DNA from: Algibacter miyuki
GTDB taxonomy: Bacteria; Bacteroidota; Bacteroidia; Flavobacteriales; Flavobacteriaceae
Reading direction: 5' to 3' (one strand)
Assembly (NCBI RefSeq): GCF_042427745.1
Contig: NZ_JBHMFA010000018.1
Length of the DNA stretch: 64,000 nucleotides
In this document: piece after piece, positions 50,016 through 58,910 of the stretch
How positions within the stretch are numbered: position 1 is the first letter of the stretch
Layout of the letters: every line of letters starts with the position of its first letter
Made by a program: the position numbers and the translations under genes
Notes under the pieces: generated by a model
Databases searched by the model: none
What the model saw: only the letters and a program-made list of their open reading frames with translations
Told to the model about the DNA's origin: nothing

Positions 50016-51191
50016 CTATTCTCTTCTATATTTTTTAGTTTCTTCAAAAACATACTCTAAAATAGCCTGATCTTGTTCATCAAATTCAATTCCACGTCTA
50101 CTCATAACTATTTGGGCTACTTCAAAAGCTTTCTTTGTTAAATAGGTTGAAAAACCAGCGCTGCCACCCCAAGAAAAGCTAGGCACAAAATTACGTGGAA
50201 ATCCTGGCCCAAAAATATTTGCACTAACACCAATAACGGTACCGGTATTAAACATGGTATTTATACCACATTTACTATGATCTCCCATCATAAGACCGCA
50301 AAACTGCAAGCCTGTTTTGGCAAAACCTTCGGTTTCATAATCCCATAACCGCACCTCGGCATAGTTATTTTTTAAGTTTGAATTATTAGTATCGGCGCCT
50401 ATATTACACCATTCACCTAAAACAGAATCTCCTAAAAAGCCTTCATGCCCTTTATTTGAATGTCCAAAAATAACCGAATTACTTACTTCTCCACCTATTT
50501 TACAAAACGGCCCAATAGTTGTTGGCCCATAAATTTTAGATCCCATTTTTATAACAGAAGCTTCACCTAAAGCTAAAGGCCCACGAATTAGTGCGCCTTC
50601 CATTATTTCAGCATCTTTAGCAATATAAATAGGTCCTTTAGAGGCATTTAATGTTACAAATTCTAGCTTTGCACCTGCTTCTATAAAGATGTTTTCTGGA
50701 GCTATAACATTATTTGTTTCAGAAATGGGCTGCGAGCTACAGTCTTCGGTAAGTAAGTTAAAATCTTCCTGAATAGCATCTGCATTTTTAGAAAAAATAT
50801 CCCAAGTATTCTCGATAACCAAAACATCATCCTTAAATTCAATAGCTTCAAAAGCATCAAAATCGATATCCTCTTGCTCTTCTTTTGTAAAAAAAGCTAT
50901 GATATCTTCACCTTTAAGAATCAATTGGTTTTCCTTTAAACCTTTTACAACTTCAATTAAAGCTTCGTTTGGAAGGTATGATGCGTTAATCATCACATTT
51001 TCTTCCATTTCTACCATCGGGAATTTTTCAGCTAAATAATCTTCCGTGATTGTAGTTGTGGTGCAACCTAGGTGTTTTTCCCATTTTTCACGAATGGTTA
51101 GTATACCAACTCGAATTTCGGCTACGGGCCTCGTATATGTAAAGGGTAATAAACTGTTTCGAGAGGGACCGTCAAAAAGGATGTAATTCAT
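50016..51191 (-). CDS. GlmU-family sugar nucleotidyltransferase-like protein
   Basis: A 391-residue protein. The N-terminal domain begins 'MNYILFDGPSRNSLLPFTYTRPVAEIRVG', a reduced nucleotidyltransferase start lacking the G-x-G-T-R-M loop of GlmU. The C-terminal half has left-handed beta-helix hexapeptides ('GALIRGPLALGEASVIKMG', 'IYGPTTIGPFCKIGGEVSNS', 'LGEWCNIGADTNNSNLKNNY'). It belongs to a Bacteroidota GlmU-like family annotated as putative sugar nucleotidyltransferase. Activity is unproven. Next to rpmE2, a conserved Flavobacteria pairing. Confidence 0.78.
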   Translation of the reverse strand: MNYILFDGPSRNSLLPFTYTRPVAEIRVGILTIREKWEKHLGCTTTTITEDYLAEKFPMVEMEENVMINASYLPNEALIEVVKGLKENQLILKGEDIIAFFTKEEQEDIDFDAFEAIEFKDDVLVIENTWDIFSKNADAIQEDFNLLTEDCSSQPISETNNVIAPENIFIEAGAKLEFVTLNASKGPIYIAKDAEIMEGALIRGPLALGEASVIKMGSKIYGPTTIGPFCKIGGEVSNSVIFGHSNKGHEGFLGDSVLGEWCNIGADTNNSNLKNNYAEVRLWDYETEGFAKTGLQFCGLMMGDHSKCGINTMFNTGTVIGVSANIFGPGFPRNFVPSFSWGGSAGFSTYLTKKAFEVAQIVMSRRGIEFDEQDQAILEYVFEETKKYRRE

Positions 51192-51272
51192 TTGAATCCA
51201 AAGGATTTATGGCTTGAAAAAAATAGTTTCAAGTCTTATTATTTTTCAAAAGTAATTTAAATATAGAAAACA

Positions 51273-51306
51273 AAAAAGCCTTCCATATTAAATATGAAGG
51301 CTTTAT
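51273..51306 (-). terminator. Terminator of rpmE2
   Basis: AAAGCCTTC(c)ATATT pairs with AATATGAAGGCTTT, with one bulged base, and on the minus strand is followed by a U tract, between rpmE2 and the GlmU-like gene. Confidence 0.75.
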
Positions 51307-51328
51307 ATAAATTAAATACGTGCTAAAC

Positions 51329-51580
51329 TTATTTTTTAAACTTAGCGTATTTGTTTTTAAACTTGTCAATACGACCAGCTGTATCTACTAATTTAGATTT
51401 ACCAGTGTAAAATGGATGAGATGTTCTAGAAATCTCCATTTTTATTAATGGATATTCAACACCATCAACCTCAAGAGTTTCGTTTGTATTTGCTGTAGAT
51501 TTTGTTAAAAACACATCTTCGTTAGACATATCTTTAAACGCTACTAATCTATAATTTTCTGGGTGTATACCTTTTCTCAT
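51329..51580 (-). CDS. rpmE2: 50S ribosomal protein L31 type B
   Basis: An 83-residue ribosomal protein: 'MRKGIHPENYRLVAFKDMSN', 'MEISRTSHPFYTGKSKLVDT' and 'AGRIDKFKNKYAKF' are diagnostic for L31. It has no cysteines, so it is the zinc-independent type B form, which in many bacteria replaces the zinc form under zinc limitation. Here it may be the only L31. It has its own promoter and terminator. Confidence 0.96.
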   Translation of the reverse strand: MRKGIHPENYRLVAFKDMSNEDVFLTKSTANTNETLEVDGVEYPLIKMEISRTSHPFYTGKSKLVDTAGRIDKFKNKYAKFKK

Positions 51581-51616
51581 CGCTAAATGCTTTTATTCTT
51601 TTCAATTTTGGAAGTG

Positions 51617-51624
51617 CAAATTTA
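51617..51624 (-). promoter_or_regulatory. -7 box of rpmE2
   Basis: TAAATTTG on the minus strand matches TAnnTTTG, 36 nt before the rpmE2 start. It is divergent from the promoter at 51693. Confidence 0.55.
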
Positions 51625-51692
51625 AGCAAATTTTATAAATTCACAATATTTTTTGCATTTTATTTTTTACTGGTACAAATGTAACGTTTTAC

Positions 51693-51700
51693 TATCTTTG
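51693..51700 (+). promoter_or_regulatory. -7 box of the DUF4199 gene
   Basis: TATCTTTG is a perfect TAnnTTTG, 40 nt before the ATG at 51741. Confidence 0.65.
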
Positions 51701-51740
51701 AACACTAACATTTCAACTAAAAAATTTCAATAAAAATATT

Positions 51741-52271
51741 ATGGACAAAACTTTAAAATCTGTAGCCACAAATTTCGGCTTGTATCTAGGCACACTACTA
51801 GCTTTAATTACAATAGTACCTTATGCTATCGACATTACAATATTAACCAATACTTGGTTAGGTATCTTCATTTTAATTGCTATTATTGTTTTTGGTATCA
51901 TTTCGGTTGCCAAAGCCAAACAAGTACAAGCAGGTTACGCCACTTTTAAAGAAGCTTTTACCGCCTATTTTATTACGGTAGCATTAGGTTTACTTATTAG
52001 CACACTAGTTTCTTATGTATTATTCAATTTTATTGATACCGATGCCGCTGAAGTTTTAAAGCAAAAAACTATTGAAAAAACAGTAGAAATGATGGAAGGT
52101 TTCAATTCTCCAAGTGGCGTTATAGACCAAACTGTTGAAAACATGGAAGCTCAAAACAATTATTCTATAGCAAATATTGTAAAAGGATTAGCAGGTTATT
52201 TAGTGATGTTTAGTATTATAGGACTTATTGTTGCTGCTGCAATGAAAAAAAAGAACCCTGACGCAGAATAA
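51741..52271 (+). CDS. DUF4199 membrane protein
   Basis: A 176-residue protein with four hydrophobic segments (about residues 10-30, 38-54, 72-94 and 148-168) and the DUF4199 pattern 'QAGYATFKEAFTAYFITVALGLLIS'. The loop between helices 3 and 4 is charged. This Bacteroidota family has no known function. It is followed, across a new promoter, by a GT2 glycosyltransferase; the order DUF4199 - GT2 - phosphohexomutase - ABC exporter looks like a conserved Flavobacteria cluster. Confidence 0.85.
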   Translation: MDKTLKSVATNFGLYLGTLLALITIVPYAIDITILTNTWLGIFILIAIIVFGIISVAKAKQVQAGYATFKEAFTAYFITVALGLLISTLVSYVLFNFIDTDAAEVLKQKTIEKTVEMMEGFNSPSGVIDQTVENMEAQNNYSIANIVKGLAGYLVMFSIIGLIVAAAMKKKNPDAE

Positions 52272-52277
52272 ATTCTG

Positions 52278-52285
52278 TATTTTTG
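52278..52285 (+). promoter_or_regulatory. -7 box of the GT2 gene
   Basis: TATTTTTG matches TAnnTTTG and ends 24 nt before the ATG at 52310. It overlaps the upstream TTG at 52283, which therefore cannot be the start. Confidence 0.55.
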
Positions 52286-52309
52286 AATCTTATTATTGAA
52301 AACCATTAC

Positions 52310-53260
52310 ATGAATATATCAGTAGTTATACCACTACTTAACGAGCAGGAGTCTTTAACAGAATTACACGATTGGATTGTACGCGTTATGCAAGCCCATA
52401 GTTTTACGTACGAAATTATCTTTATTGATGATGGTAGTACCGACGATTCATGGAAAATAATTGCGACGCTTTCAACTAAAAATGATAACGTAAAAGGCAT
52501 TCAGTTTTCACGAAATTTTGGTAAATCGCAGGCTTTACATGCCGGATTTAAAAAAGCTGAAGGTGATGTTATTATCACTATGGATGCCGATTTACAGGAT
52601 AATCCAGATGAAATACCAGACCTTTATAATATGATTATAAAAGATGGTTTCGACTTAGTTTCTGGTTGGAAAAAGAAACGTTACGATTCTGTTATCGCAA
52701 AAAACCTACCTTCTAAACTATTTAATTGGGCCGCGCGTAAAACATCGGGGGTAACTCTTAACGATTTCAATTGTGGACTAAAAGCCTACAAACAAGAAGT
52801 AGTTAAAAACATTGACGTTAATGGCGAAATGCATCGTTATATTCCGGTACTTTCAAAAAACGCAGGTTTCAGTAATATTGGTGAAAAAGTAGTACAACAT
52901 CAAGCTCGAAAATACGGCGAAACTAAATTTGGTATGGATCGGTTTGTGCACGGTTTTCTCGATTTAATTACCATTTGGTTTTTATCGCGCTTCGGTAAAC
53001 GGCCCATGCATTTATTTGGATCTTTAGGATTTATTATGTTTGCCATTGGTTTTGCTTTTGCCTTCTATTTGGGCATCGACAAGTTATTTTTAAACAGAGC
53101 AGGACGCCTTATTACCGAACGTCCACAGTTTTTTATATCACTTTCTACCATGATAATAGGTATGCAATTTTTTGTTGCAGGTTTTTTAGGCGAAATAATT
53201 CTTCGAAATAAACCCGACAAAAACCGCTATTTAATAAAAAATGAATTAAATTTAAAATAA
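52310..53260 (+). CDS. GT2 family glycosyltransferase (DPM1/GtrB type)
   Basis: A protein of 316 residues from the ATG at 52310 (MNISVVIPLLNEQESLTELH). The GT-A domain has 'FIDDGSTDDSW', 'QFSRNFGKSQALHAGFKKA' and the metal-binding 'ITMDADLQDNPDEIPDL' with DxD-type acidic residues. Two C-terminal membrane helices ('LFGSLGFIMFAIGFAFAFYL' and 'ISLSTMIIGMQFFVAGFLGE') are typical of enzymes that transfer a sugar to a polyprenyl phosphate. The sugar and downstream use are unknown. Confidence 0.88.
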   Translation: MNISVVIPLLNEQESLTELHDWIVRVMQAHSFTYEIIFIDDGSTDDSWKIIATLSTKNDNVKGIQFSRNFGKSQALHAGFKKAEGDVIITMDADLQDNPDEIPDLYNMIIKDGFDLVSGWKKKRYDSVIAKNLPSKLFNWAARKTSGVTLNDFNCGLKAYKQEVVKNIDVNGEMHRYIPVLSKNAGFSNIGEKVVQHQARKYGETKFGMDRFVHGFLDLITIWFLSRFGKRPMHLFGSLGFIMFAIGFAFAFYLGIDKLFLNRAGRLITERPQFFISLSTMIIGMQFFVAGFLGEIILRNKPDKNRYLIKNELNLK

Positions 53261-53338
53261 ATCCTCAGCAAGGGCTATTGCTGATTCCTCCAATTGTAAA
53301 AAGTTAAATGGAGTTCCAATTTTTCTATTACAATTGTT

Positions 53339-53346
53339 TACTTTTG
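53339..53346 (+). promoter_or_regulatory. -7 box of the phosphohexomutase gene
   Basis: TACTTTTG matches TAnnTTTG, 23 nt before the ATG at 53370, the typical distance. It lies within any reading that starts at the upstream TTG (53334). Confidence 0.55.
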
Positions 53347-53369
53347 TTACACAACTAATTATACAAAAC

Positions 53370-55100
53370 ATGATACACATTGAACCGAAAATTTTAGACA
53401 GAATAAACGCTTGGTTAACACCTGCTTTTGATGAAGAAACGCAAAACACTATTAAAGATAGTATTGCTAACAATCCAAAAGATATTCAAGAAAGCTTTTA
53501 TAAAGATTTAGAATTTGGAACAGGTGGTATGCGCGGTATAATGGGGGTTGGTACAAACCGTATCAACAAATATACCTTAGGAAAAAGCACACAAGGTTTA
53601 AGTGATTATTTAATAAAATCGTTCCCTGGAGAAACACCTAAAGCGGTTATTGCTTACGATTGTAGACACAATAGTAAAAGCTTAGCAAAACTGGTAGCCG
53701 ATGTGTTTTCTGCTAACGGAATTCAAGTCTATTTATTCGAAGATTTACGTGCAACACCAGAATTATCGTTCGCGGTAAAGCATTTAAATTGCCATTGTGG
53801 CATTGTTTTAACAGCATCGCACAACCCACCAGAATATAACGGTTACAAAGTATATTGGCAAGATGGCGGACAATTAGTACCACCGCATGATGGCGCTGTA
53901 ATTAGTTTAATTAACGCTTTGGATTATGCCGATATTAAATTTGAAGCCAATAACGATTTAATAGAATATATTGGAAAAGATGTTGATGATGTATTTATCG
54001 ATGCCTCAGTTGAAAATGGTTCTGTTGGTGCAACACAAGCAGCAAAAGACGATTTAACCATTGTTTTCACATCATTACACGGAACTTCAATTACGGCAGT
54101 TCCTGAAACGTTGAAACGTGCCGGATACAAAAACGTTCATATTGTAAAAGAACAAGAAGCTCCAGATGGTGATTTTCCAACCGTAGCTTCTCCAAACCCA
54201 GAAGAACCAGCAGCTTTAAAAATGGCTTTAGAATTAGCCGATAAAGTAAATGCCGATATCGTAATTGGTACCGATCCAGATTGCGATCGTTTAGGTGTGG
54301 CGGTTAGAAATTCGGATGGTGAATTACAACTTTTAAATGGTAACCAAACCATGTTAATGATGACTGATTTTCTATTAAAACAATGGAAATCAGAAAGCAA
54401 AATTAACGGCAAACAATTTATTGCTTCAACTATAGTATCTACACCAATGCTTACCAAGCTAGCAACATCTTACGGTGTGGAAAGCAAAATTGTATTAACA
54501 GGTTTTAAATGGATTGCGAAGTTAATTCACGATTTTCCTGAATTAGATTTTATAGGTGGTGGTGAAGAAAGTTTCGGTTATATGGTTGGCGATTTTGTTC
54601 GCGATAAAGATGCCGTTACCTCTACCCTGTTGGCTTGCGAAATTGCAGCAATTACAAAATCTAACGGAAGTTCGTTCTTCAACGAATTAATCAAATTATA
54701 CACCGAACACGGTTTTTATAAAGAAAAATTAATTTCGTTAACTAAAAAAGGTATCGAAGGTGCCGAGGAAATCAAACAAATGATGACCGACGCGCGTAAC
54801 AACACCCTTAAAGTAGTTAACGGATCTAAAGTAGTTAAGTTTGAAGATTACGATTTATCGGTTTCAAAAAATATGATTACTGGTGAAAAAACACCTATTG
54901 ATGTTCCAAAATCCAACGTACTAATTTATTATACTGAAGATGGTAGCCAAGTGGCATTAAGACCAAGTGGAACCGAACCAAAAATTAAATTCTACGTGAG
55001 TGTAAACACACCGCTATCGGCTATTGAAGACTTCAAAACAACCGAAGCTGCGTTAGACACTAAAGCAGAAGACATCTTAAAAAGCATGAACCTTATTTAA
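53370..55100 (+). CDS. Phosphoglucomutase/phosphomannomutase
   Basis: A protein of 576 residues from the ATG at 53370 (MIHIEPKILDRINAWLTPAF). All alpha-D-phosphohexomutase motifs are visible: 'GTGGMRGIMGVGTNRIN', the phosphoserine loop 'TASHNPPEYNGYKVY', the Mg site 'GTDPDCDRLGVAV', the sugar loop 'GGGEESFGYMVGDFV' and the phosphate site 'LRPSGTEPKIKFYV'. It interconverts hexose 1- and 6-phosphates, feeding glycan and glycogen synthesis. The stop overlaps the next start (TAATG). Confidence 0.92.
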   Translation: MIHIEPKILDRINAWLTPAFDEETQNTIKDSIANNPKDIQESFYKDLEFGTGGMRGIMGVGTNRINKYTLGKSTQGLSDYLIKSFPGETPKAVIAYDCRHNSKSLAKLVADVFSANGIQVYLFEDLRATPELSFAVKHLNCHCGIVLTASHNPPEYNGYKVYWQDGGQLVPPHDGAVISLINALDYADIKFEANNDLIEYIGKDVDDVFIDASVENGSVGATQAAKDDLTIVFTSLHGTSITAVPETLKRAGYKNVHIVKEQEAPDGDFPTVASPNPEEPAALKMALELADKVNADIVIGTDPDCDRLGVAVRNSDGELQLLNGNQTMLMMTDFLLKQWKSESKINGKQFIASTIVSTPMLTKLATSYGVESKIVLTGFKWIAKLIHDFPELDFIGGGEESFGYMVGDFVRDKDAVTSTLLACEIAAITKSNGSSFFNELIKLYTEHGFYKEKLISLTKKGIEGAEEIKQMMTDARNNTLKVVNGSKVVKFEDYDLSVSKNMITGEKTPIDVPKSNVLIYYTEDGSQVALRPSGTEPKIKFYVSVNTPLSAIEDFKTTEAALDTKAEDILKSMNLI

Positions 55101-56935
55101 TGGATTATATAAAGAAGCTTTCCAGGTTTATTTCACCTTACAAGAAATACGCCTATTTAAATATTTTTTTTAACATCCTTTTCGCACTATTTGGTACACT
55201 CTCTTTTGTATCACTTATGCCGATGTTAAAAGTTTTATTAAAAACTGCCGAATCTATAACAACCAAACCCAGCCGTGCTGATTATGATGGCATTTTAGAA
55301 TATGGCGAATATTTAGAAGATTCTTTAAACTATTTTATTACTCAAAAAATAGCAACAGACGGTCAATACAGTGTATTAATTATAATGATTTGCATTGTAT
55401 TGGCAACGTTTTTGCTAAAAAACCTATCCGGTTACTTTTCTAATTTCTTTCTAGCTTATTTAAGAAATGGGATATTAAAAGACATTAGAAACGAGTTATA
55501 CAAAAAAACAGTAGAGCTTCCTATTGCCTATTTTTCAGAAAAAAGAAAAGGCGATTTAATCTCGAGAATTTCGGCCGATGTTAATGAAATTCAAAATTCA
55601 TTACTAGCCATGTTAGAGCTTTTGGTTAGAGAACCGCTAACCATTATATTCACGATTATCGTGATGTTTACTATTAGTGTAAATCTTACTATTTTCGTTT
55701 TTGTATTTATTCCTATTTCTGGACTTATTATTTCACGCGTTGGAAAAAGTTTAAAAAAACATTCTAATCGTGTACAAGAAGAAAACGGCATGTTTCTTTC
55801 TGTTTTAGACGAAACGCTTAACGGCTTAAAAGTGATTAAAGGTTTTAATGCTGAAGATAAATTCAATAGAATTTTCACAACGTCTACAAACCGATTGTTT
55901 AAATTTTCGAACAACTTAGCCCATCGTCAAAACTTGGCTTCTCCAACTTCTGAATTTTTAGGAATTGTGGTGATTGCAGTGATATTATTATATGGTGGAA
56001 AAATGGTTTTAGTTGATAAAATATTAACCCCAGACCAATTTATAACTTACATGGTTCTGGCTTATAACATTCTAACACCAGCCAAAGCAATCAGTAAAGC
56101 GAGTTATAAAGTAAAAACCGGTAACGCATCTGCCGATCGTGTTTTAGAAGTTCTAAATACAGAATCTACCTTAAAAGATTCACCAAATGCGATAACCAAA
56201 AAAGACTTTTCTAATGAAATAAAATTAAACAACATCTCCTTTAAATATGAAGATGAAATGGTTCTGAAAAACTTCTCAATTTCAGTGCCTAAAGGAAAAA
56301 GTATTGCGTTAGTTGGTCAATCTGGAAGTGGAAAATCAACCATTGCTAATTTAGTTACCCGTTTTTACGATGTTAACGAAGGTAGTATTACCATAGATGG
56401 CGAAAACATTAAAAACCTAACAAAGCATTCACTTCGGAATTTAATGGGCTTAGTAACTCAAGATTCTATCCTATTTAACGATTCAGTAAAAAACAACATC
56501 CTTATCGGAAAAGAAGATGCTACGGATGATCAAATTATCGAGGCCTTAAAAATTGCAAACGCTTGGGAATTTGTAAAAAACCTTCCGAAAGGTATTGACA
56601 CCAATATTGGCGATGCTGGAGGAAAACTTTCAGGAGGCCAAAAACAACGTTTAAGCATTGCGCGTGCTGTACTTAAAAACCCACCAATTATGGTGTTAGA
56701 CGAAGCTACTTCGGCATTAGATACAGAAAGTGAACGCTTGGTACAAGATGCCTTAGAAAACATGATGAAGAATAGAACCTCCATCATTATTGCACATCGT
56801 CTATCAACCATCCAAAATGCTGATGAAATTATTGTTTTAAATAAAGGTGAAATTACAGAACAAGGAAAACACCAAGATCTTATTACCAAAAATGGTGTTT
56901 ATAAGAAACTAGTAGATATGCAAAGTTTCGAATAA
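55100..56935 (+). CDS. MsbA-like ABC exporter (fused permease-ATPase)
   Basis: A 611-residue half-transporter. Six membrane helices occupy residues 15-330 and carry the type IV exporter loops. The ATPase domain has Walker A 'GQSGSGKST' near residue 413, 'VTQDSILFNDSVKNNI', signature 'LSGGQKQRLSIARA', Walker B 'IMVLDEATSALD' and 'IIAHRLSTIQNAD'. Homodimers of this type flip lipids such as lipid A core across the inner membrane. Translationally coupled to the phosphohexomutase, suggesting an envelope role. Confidence 0.9.
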   Translation: MDYIKKLSRFISPYKKYAYLNIFFNILFALFGTLSFVSLMPMLKVLLKTAESITTKPSRADYDGILEYGEYLEDSLNYFITQKIATDGQYSVLIIMICIVLATFLLKNLSGYFSNFFLAYLRNGILKDIRNELYKKTVELPIAYFSEKRKGDLISRISADVNEIQNSLLAMLELLVREPLTIIFTIIVMFTISVNLTIFVFVFIPISGLIISRVGKSLKKHSNRVQEENGMFLSVLDETLNGLKVIKGFNAEDKFNRIFTTSTNRLFKFSNNLAHRQNLASPTSEFLGIVVIAVILLYGGKMVLVDKILTPDQFITYMVLAYNILTPAKAISKASYKVKTGNASADRVLEVLNTESTLKDSPNAITKKDFSNEIKLNNISFKYEDEMVLKNFSISVPKGKSIALVGQSGSGKSTIANLVTRFYDVNEGSITIDGENIKNLTKHSLRNLMGLVTQDSILFNDSVKNNILIGKEDATDDQIIEALKIANAWEFVKNLPKGIDTNIGDAGGKLSGGQKQRLSIARAVLKNPPIMVLDEATSALDTESERLVQDALENMMKNRTSIIIAHRLSTIQNADEIIVLNKGEITEQGKHQDLITKNGVYKKLVDMQSFE

Positions 56936-56956
56936 AACAGAATATCATAAAAAAGT

Positions 56957-56995
56957 AAAAAGGATAGAGACTTGGGGGCTTCTATCCTTTTTTTA
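56957..56995 (+). terminator. Terminator after the ABC exporter
   Basis: AAAAAGGATAGA and TCTATCCTTTTT form a 12-bp stem with a 12-nt loop followed by a U tract. Confidence 0.85.
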
Positions 56996-57227
56996 TTCCT
57001 GTTAGACTTGGGGAAGACTAACAAATTAAGTAGGTTACTGATACAAATTTAAAACAAAAGACCATACAAAACAAGAATAAAATGCATTTTAGCGAAATAA
57101 GATGTTTTTAATCGATAAAATAGATTTCAAATCACTCATTTGTAATCTTTTACAACTTTAATAAAAGATTCAAATTTCAATTAAACCTTTTGTACATTTA
57201 TAAGTCTAATAAATAAAGTATTTTTTA

Positions 57228-57770
57228 GTGACGGACGAATTAGAACTCATAGAACAATTAAAATCGGACATCCATAGAGAACAAGCCTTTAGAGCCTTAA
57301 TAACGCAATATAAAGAACGCTTATATTGGCATATTCGAAATATTGTAAAATCGCATGACGATACCGACGATGTGCTGCAAAACACCTTTATTAAAATTTA
57401 TAAAAACATAGATAAATTTAAAGGCGACAGTAAACTATATTCTTGGATGTATCGTATAGCTACTAACGAATCGATAACATTTATAAATAAAAATGCGAAA
57501 CGATTACAAACTAGTAATGAAGAAGTACAACAACTAGCCTTAAACAATTTAACATCTGATGTTTATTTTGAAGGCAGCGATATTCAACTCAAATTACAAC
57601 AAGCAATAGCCACATTGCCAGACAAGCAACAATTGGTTTTTAATATGAAGTATTTTGAAGATATAAAGTATAAGGATATGTCGGAAATTTTGGAAACCAG
57701 TGAAGGCGCTTTAAAAGCATCGTACCATTTGGCCGTAAAAAAAATTGAAGCCTATTTAACTCAAGATTAA
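57228..57770 (+). CDS. ECF-type RNA polymerase sigma factor
   Basis: A 180-residue sigma-70 family protein with a GTG start (57228). Region 2: 'LITQYKERLYWHIRNIVKSH', 'DDTDDVLQNTFIKIYKNIDKF', 'LYSWMYRIATNESITFINK'. Region 4: 'LPDKQQLVFNMKYFEDIKYK' and 'SEGALKASYHLAVKKIE'. It heads an operon with a membrane protein that looks like its regulator and an exported Spy-like protein. It is a separate lineage from the ECF factor at 19476. Confidence 0.9.
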   Translation: MTDELELIEQLKSDIHREQAFRALITQYKERLYWHIRNIVKSHDDTDDVLQNTFIKIYKNIDKFKGDSKLYSWMYRIATNESITFINKNAKRLQTSNEEVQQLALNNLTSDVYFEGSDIQLKLQQAIATLPDKQQLVFNMKYFEDIKYKDMSEILETSEGALKASYHLAVKKIEAYLTQD

Positions 57771-57803
57771 ACCTTTTTAACAAATACAAGTCTTATTAAT
57801 AAG

Positions 57804-58304
57804 ATGAAAACAAATAAATTACATAACATTAACGACAGTGGTTTTAAAACACCCGAAGATTATTTCAATAATCTAGAAGATCGTGTATTAAGCAATATAA
57901 AGCTTAATGAAGCGGTTAGCGACCCTGGTTTTAAAGTACCCGACCATTATTTTGATTCATTAGAAAACAAGATTTTAAATCAGGTGTCTGAAAAAGAAAC
58001 CACGAAAGTAATACCTTTATTCAACAGAAAGAATTTACTATACGTTTCAAGTATTGCAGCTGCAGTGCTGTTACTCTTTAACCTTTCCATTTTTGAAACT
58101 CAATCAGATTGGGATAACATTGACCTGGAGACCGTTGAAAATTATATTATAACAGAAAATCTAGGTTCAGAGGAAATTGCATCCTTACTATTGGAAGATG
58201 GAGATATTTCCGAAGAAAGTTTTAGCGATATCGAATTTACAGACGAAGCTGTAGAAGGATACTTTTTAGAGAATACTTCTGTAGAAGATTTAATTACAAA
58301 CTAA
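57804..58304 (+). CDS. Probable anti-sigma-like membrane protein with duplicated N-terminal motif
   Basis: A 166-residue protein. The cytosolic N-terminus carries two copies of one motif: 'GFKTPEDYFNNLEDRVLSNI' and 'GFKVPDHYFDSLENKILNQV', about 30 residues apart. One membrane segment follows ('LLYVSSIAAAVLLLFNLSIF'), then a very acidic periplasmic tail. Position 34 nt after the sigma gene and the topology suggest an anti-sigma factor without the zinc motif. Assignment is by context; no known domain is certain. Confidence 0.65.
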   Translation: MKTNKLHNINDSGFKTPEDYFNNLEDRVLSNIKLNEAVSDPGFKVPDHYFDSLENKILNQVSEKETTKVIPLFNRKNLLYVSSIAAAVLLLFNLSIFETQSDWDNIDLETVENYIITENLGSEEIASLLLEDGDISEESFSDIEFTDEAVEGYFLENTSVEDLITN

Positions 58305-58359
58305 AAAATAATATTAGCATGATAATCATGCGTCCTGAAAAACAAAAAACTCAAACCTT

Positions 58360-58815
58360 ATGAAAGCACATATTTTAACCCTTTTTATACTCCTGTTTTC
58401 GGTGAGTGTAATTGCGCAACACAAAGATGACGACAGAGAAAAGATTCAAGCTTTAAAAGTCTCTTTTATTACAGAAAAGCTAGACTTATCAGCTAAAGAA
58501 GCGCAAGCCTTTTGGCCTATTTACAATGCATACGGAGAAAACTCTAGAAAGTACAAGTATCAAGATATGCGCAATATTCGTAAAGAAATTAAAGATAATA
58601 TTTCGACATTAAGTGATGCAAAAGCCAAAGAATTATTAGATAAATTTGTTGAAGCTGAAAATAATTTGCACCAAGAACGTGTAAACCTAATTACTAATTT
58701 AAAGAAAATAATTTCGCCAAAAAAAATAATTTTATTAAAAGCTACCGAGGACGATTTCAACAGAAAACTTTTTGATGAGTATAAAAAACGTAAACGTAGT
58801 GACACTAAAAAATAG
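58360..58815 (+). CDS. Exported Spy/CpxP-like helical protein
   Basis: A 151-residue protein with a signal peptide ('MKAHILTLFILLFSVSVIAQ'). The mature part is almost entirely charged helix: 'REKIQALKVSFITEKLDLSA', 'KEAQAFWPIYNAYGENSRKY', 'AKELLDKFVEAENNLHQERV'. The leading 'LDLSAKEAQAFWPIY' matches the LTxxQ-like sensor proteins often encoded beside ECF sigma factors in Bacteroidota. It may act as a periplasmic chaperone or stress sensor for the sigma/anti-sigma pair. Confidence 0.75.
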   Translation: MKAHILTLFILLFSVSVIAQHKDDDREKIQALKVSFITEKLDLSAKEAQAFWPIYNAYGENSRKYKYQDMRNIRKEIKDNISTLSDAKAKELLDKFVEAENNLHQERVNLITNLKKIISPKKIILLKATEDDFNRKLFDEYKKRKRSDTKK

Positions 58816-58839
58816 GAACAATAGCTTAGAAACTTTATA

Positions 58840-58884
58840 AAACAAAAAACTCAGGATTAGATGTAATCCTGAGTTTTTTGTTTT
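58840..58884. terminator. Bidirectional terminator, 20-bp stem
   Basis: AAAACAAAAAACTCAGGATT and its complement, closed by a GATG-type loop, form a near-perfect stem of about 20 bp between the ECF operon and the convergent OmpA-family gene. Confidence 0.9.
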
Positions 58885-58910
58885 AATTCTAATTGTACTC
58901 TTTTTTCTAA

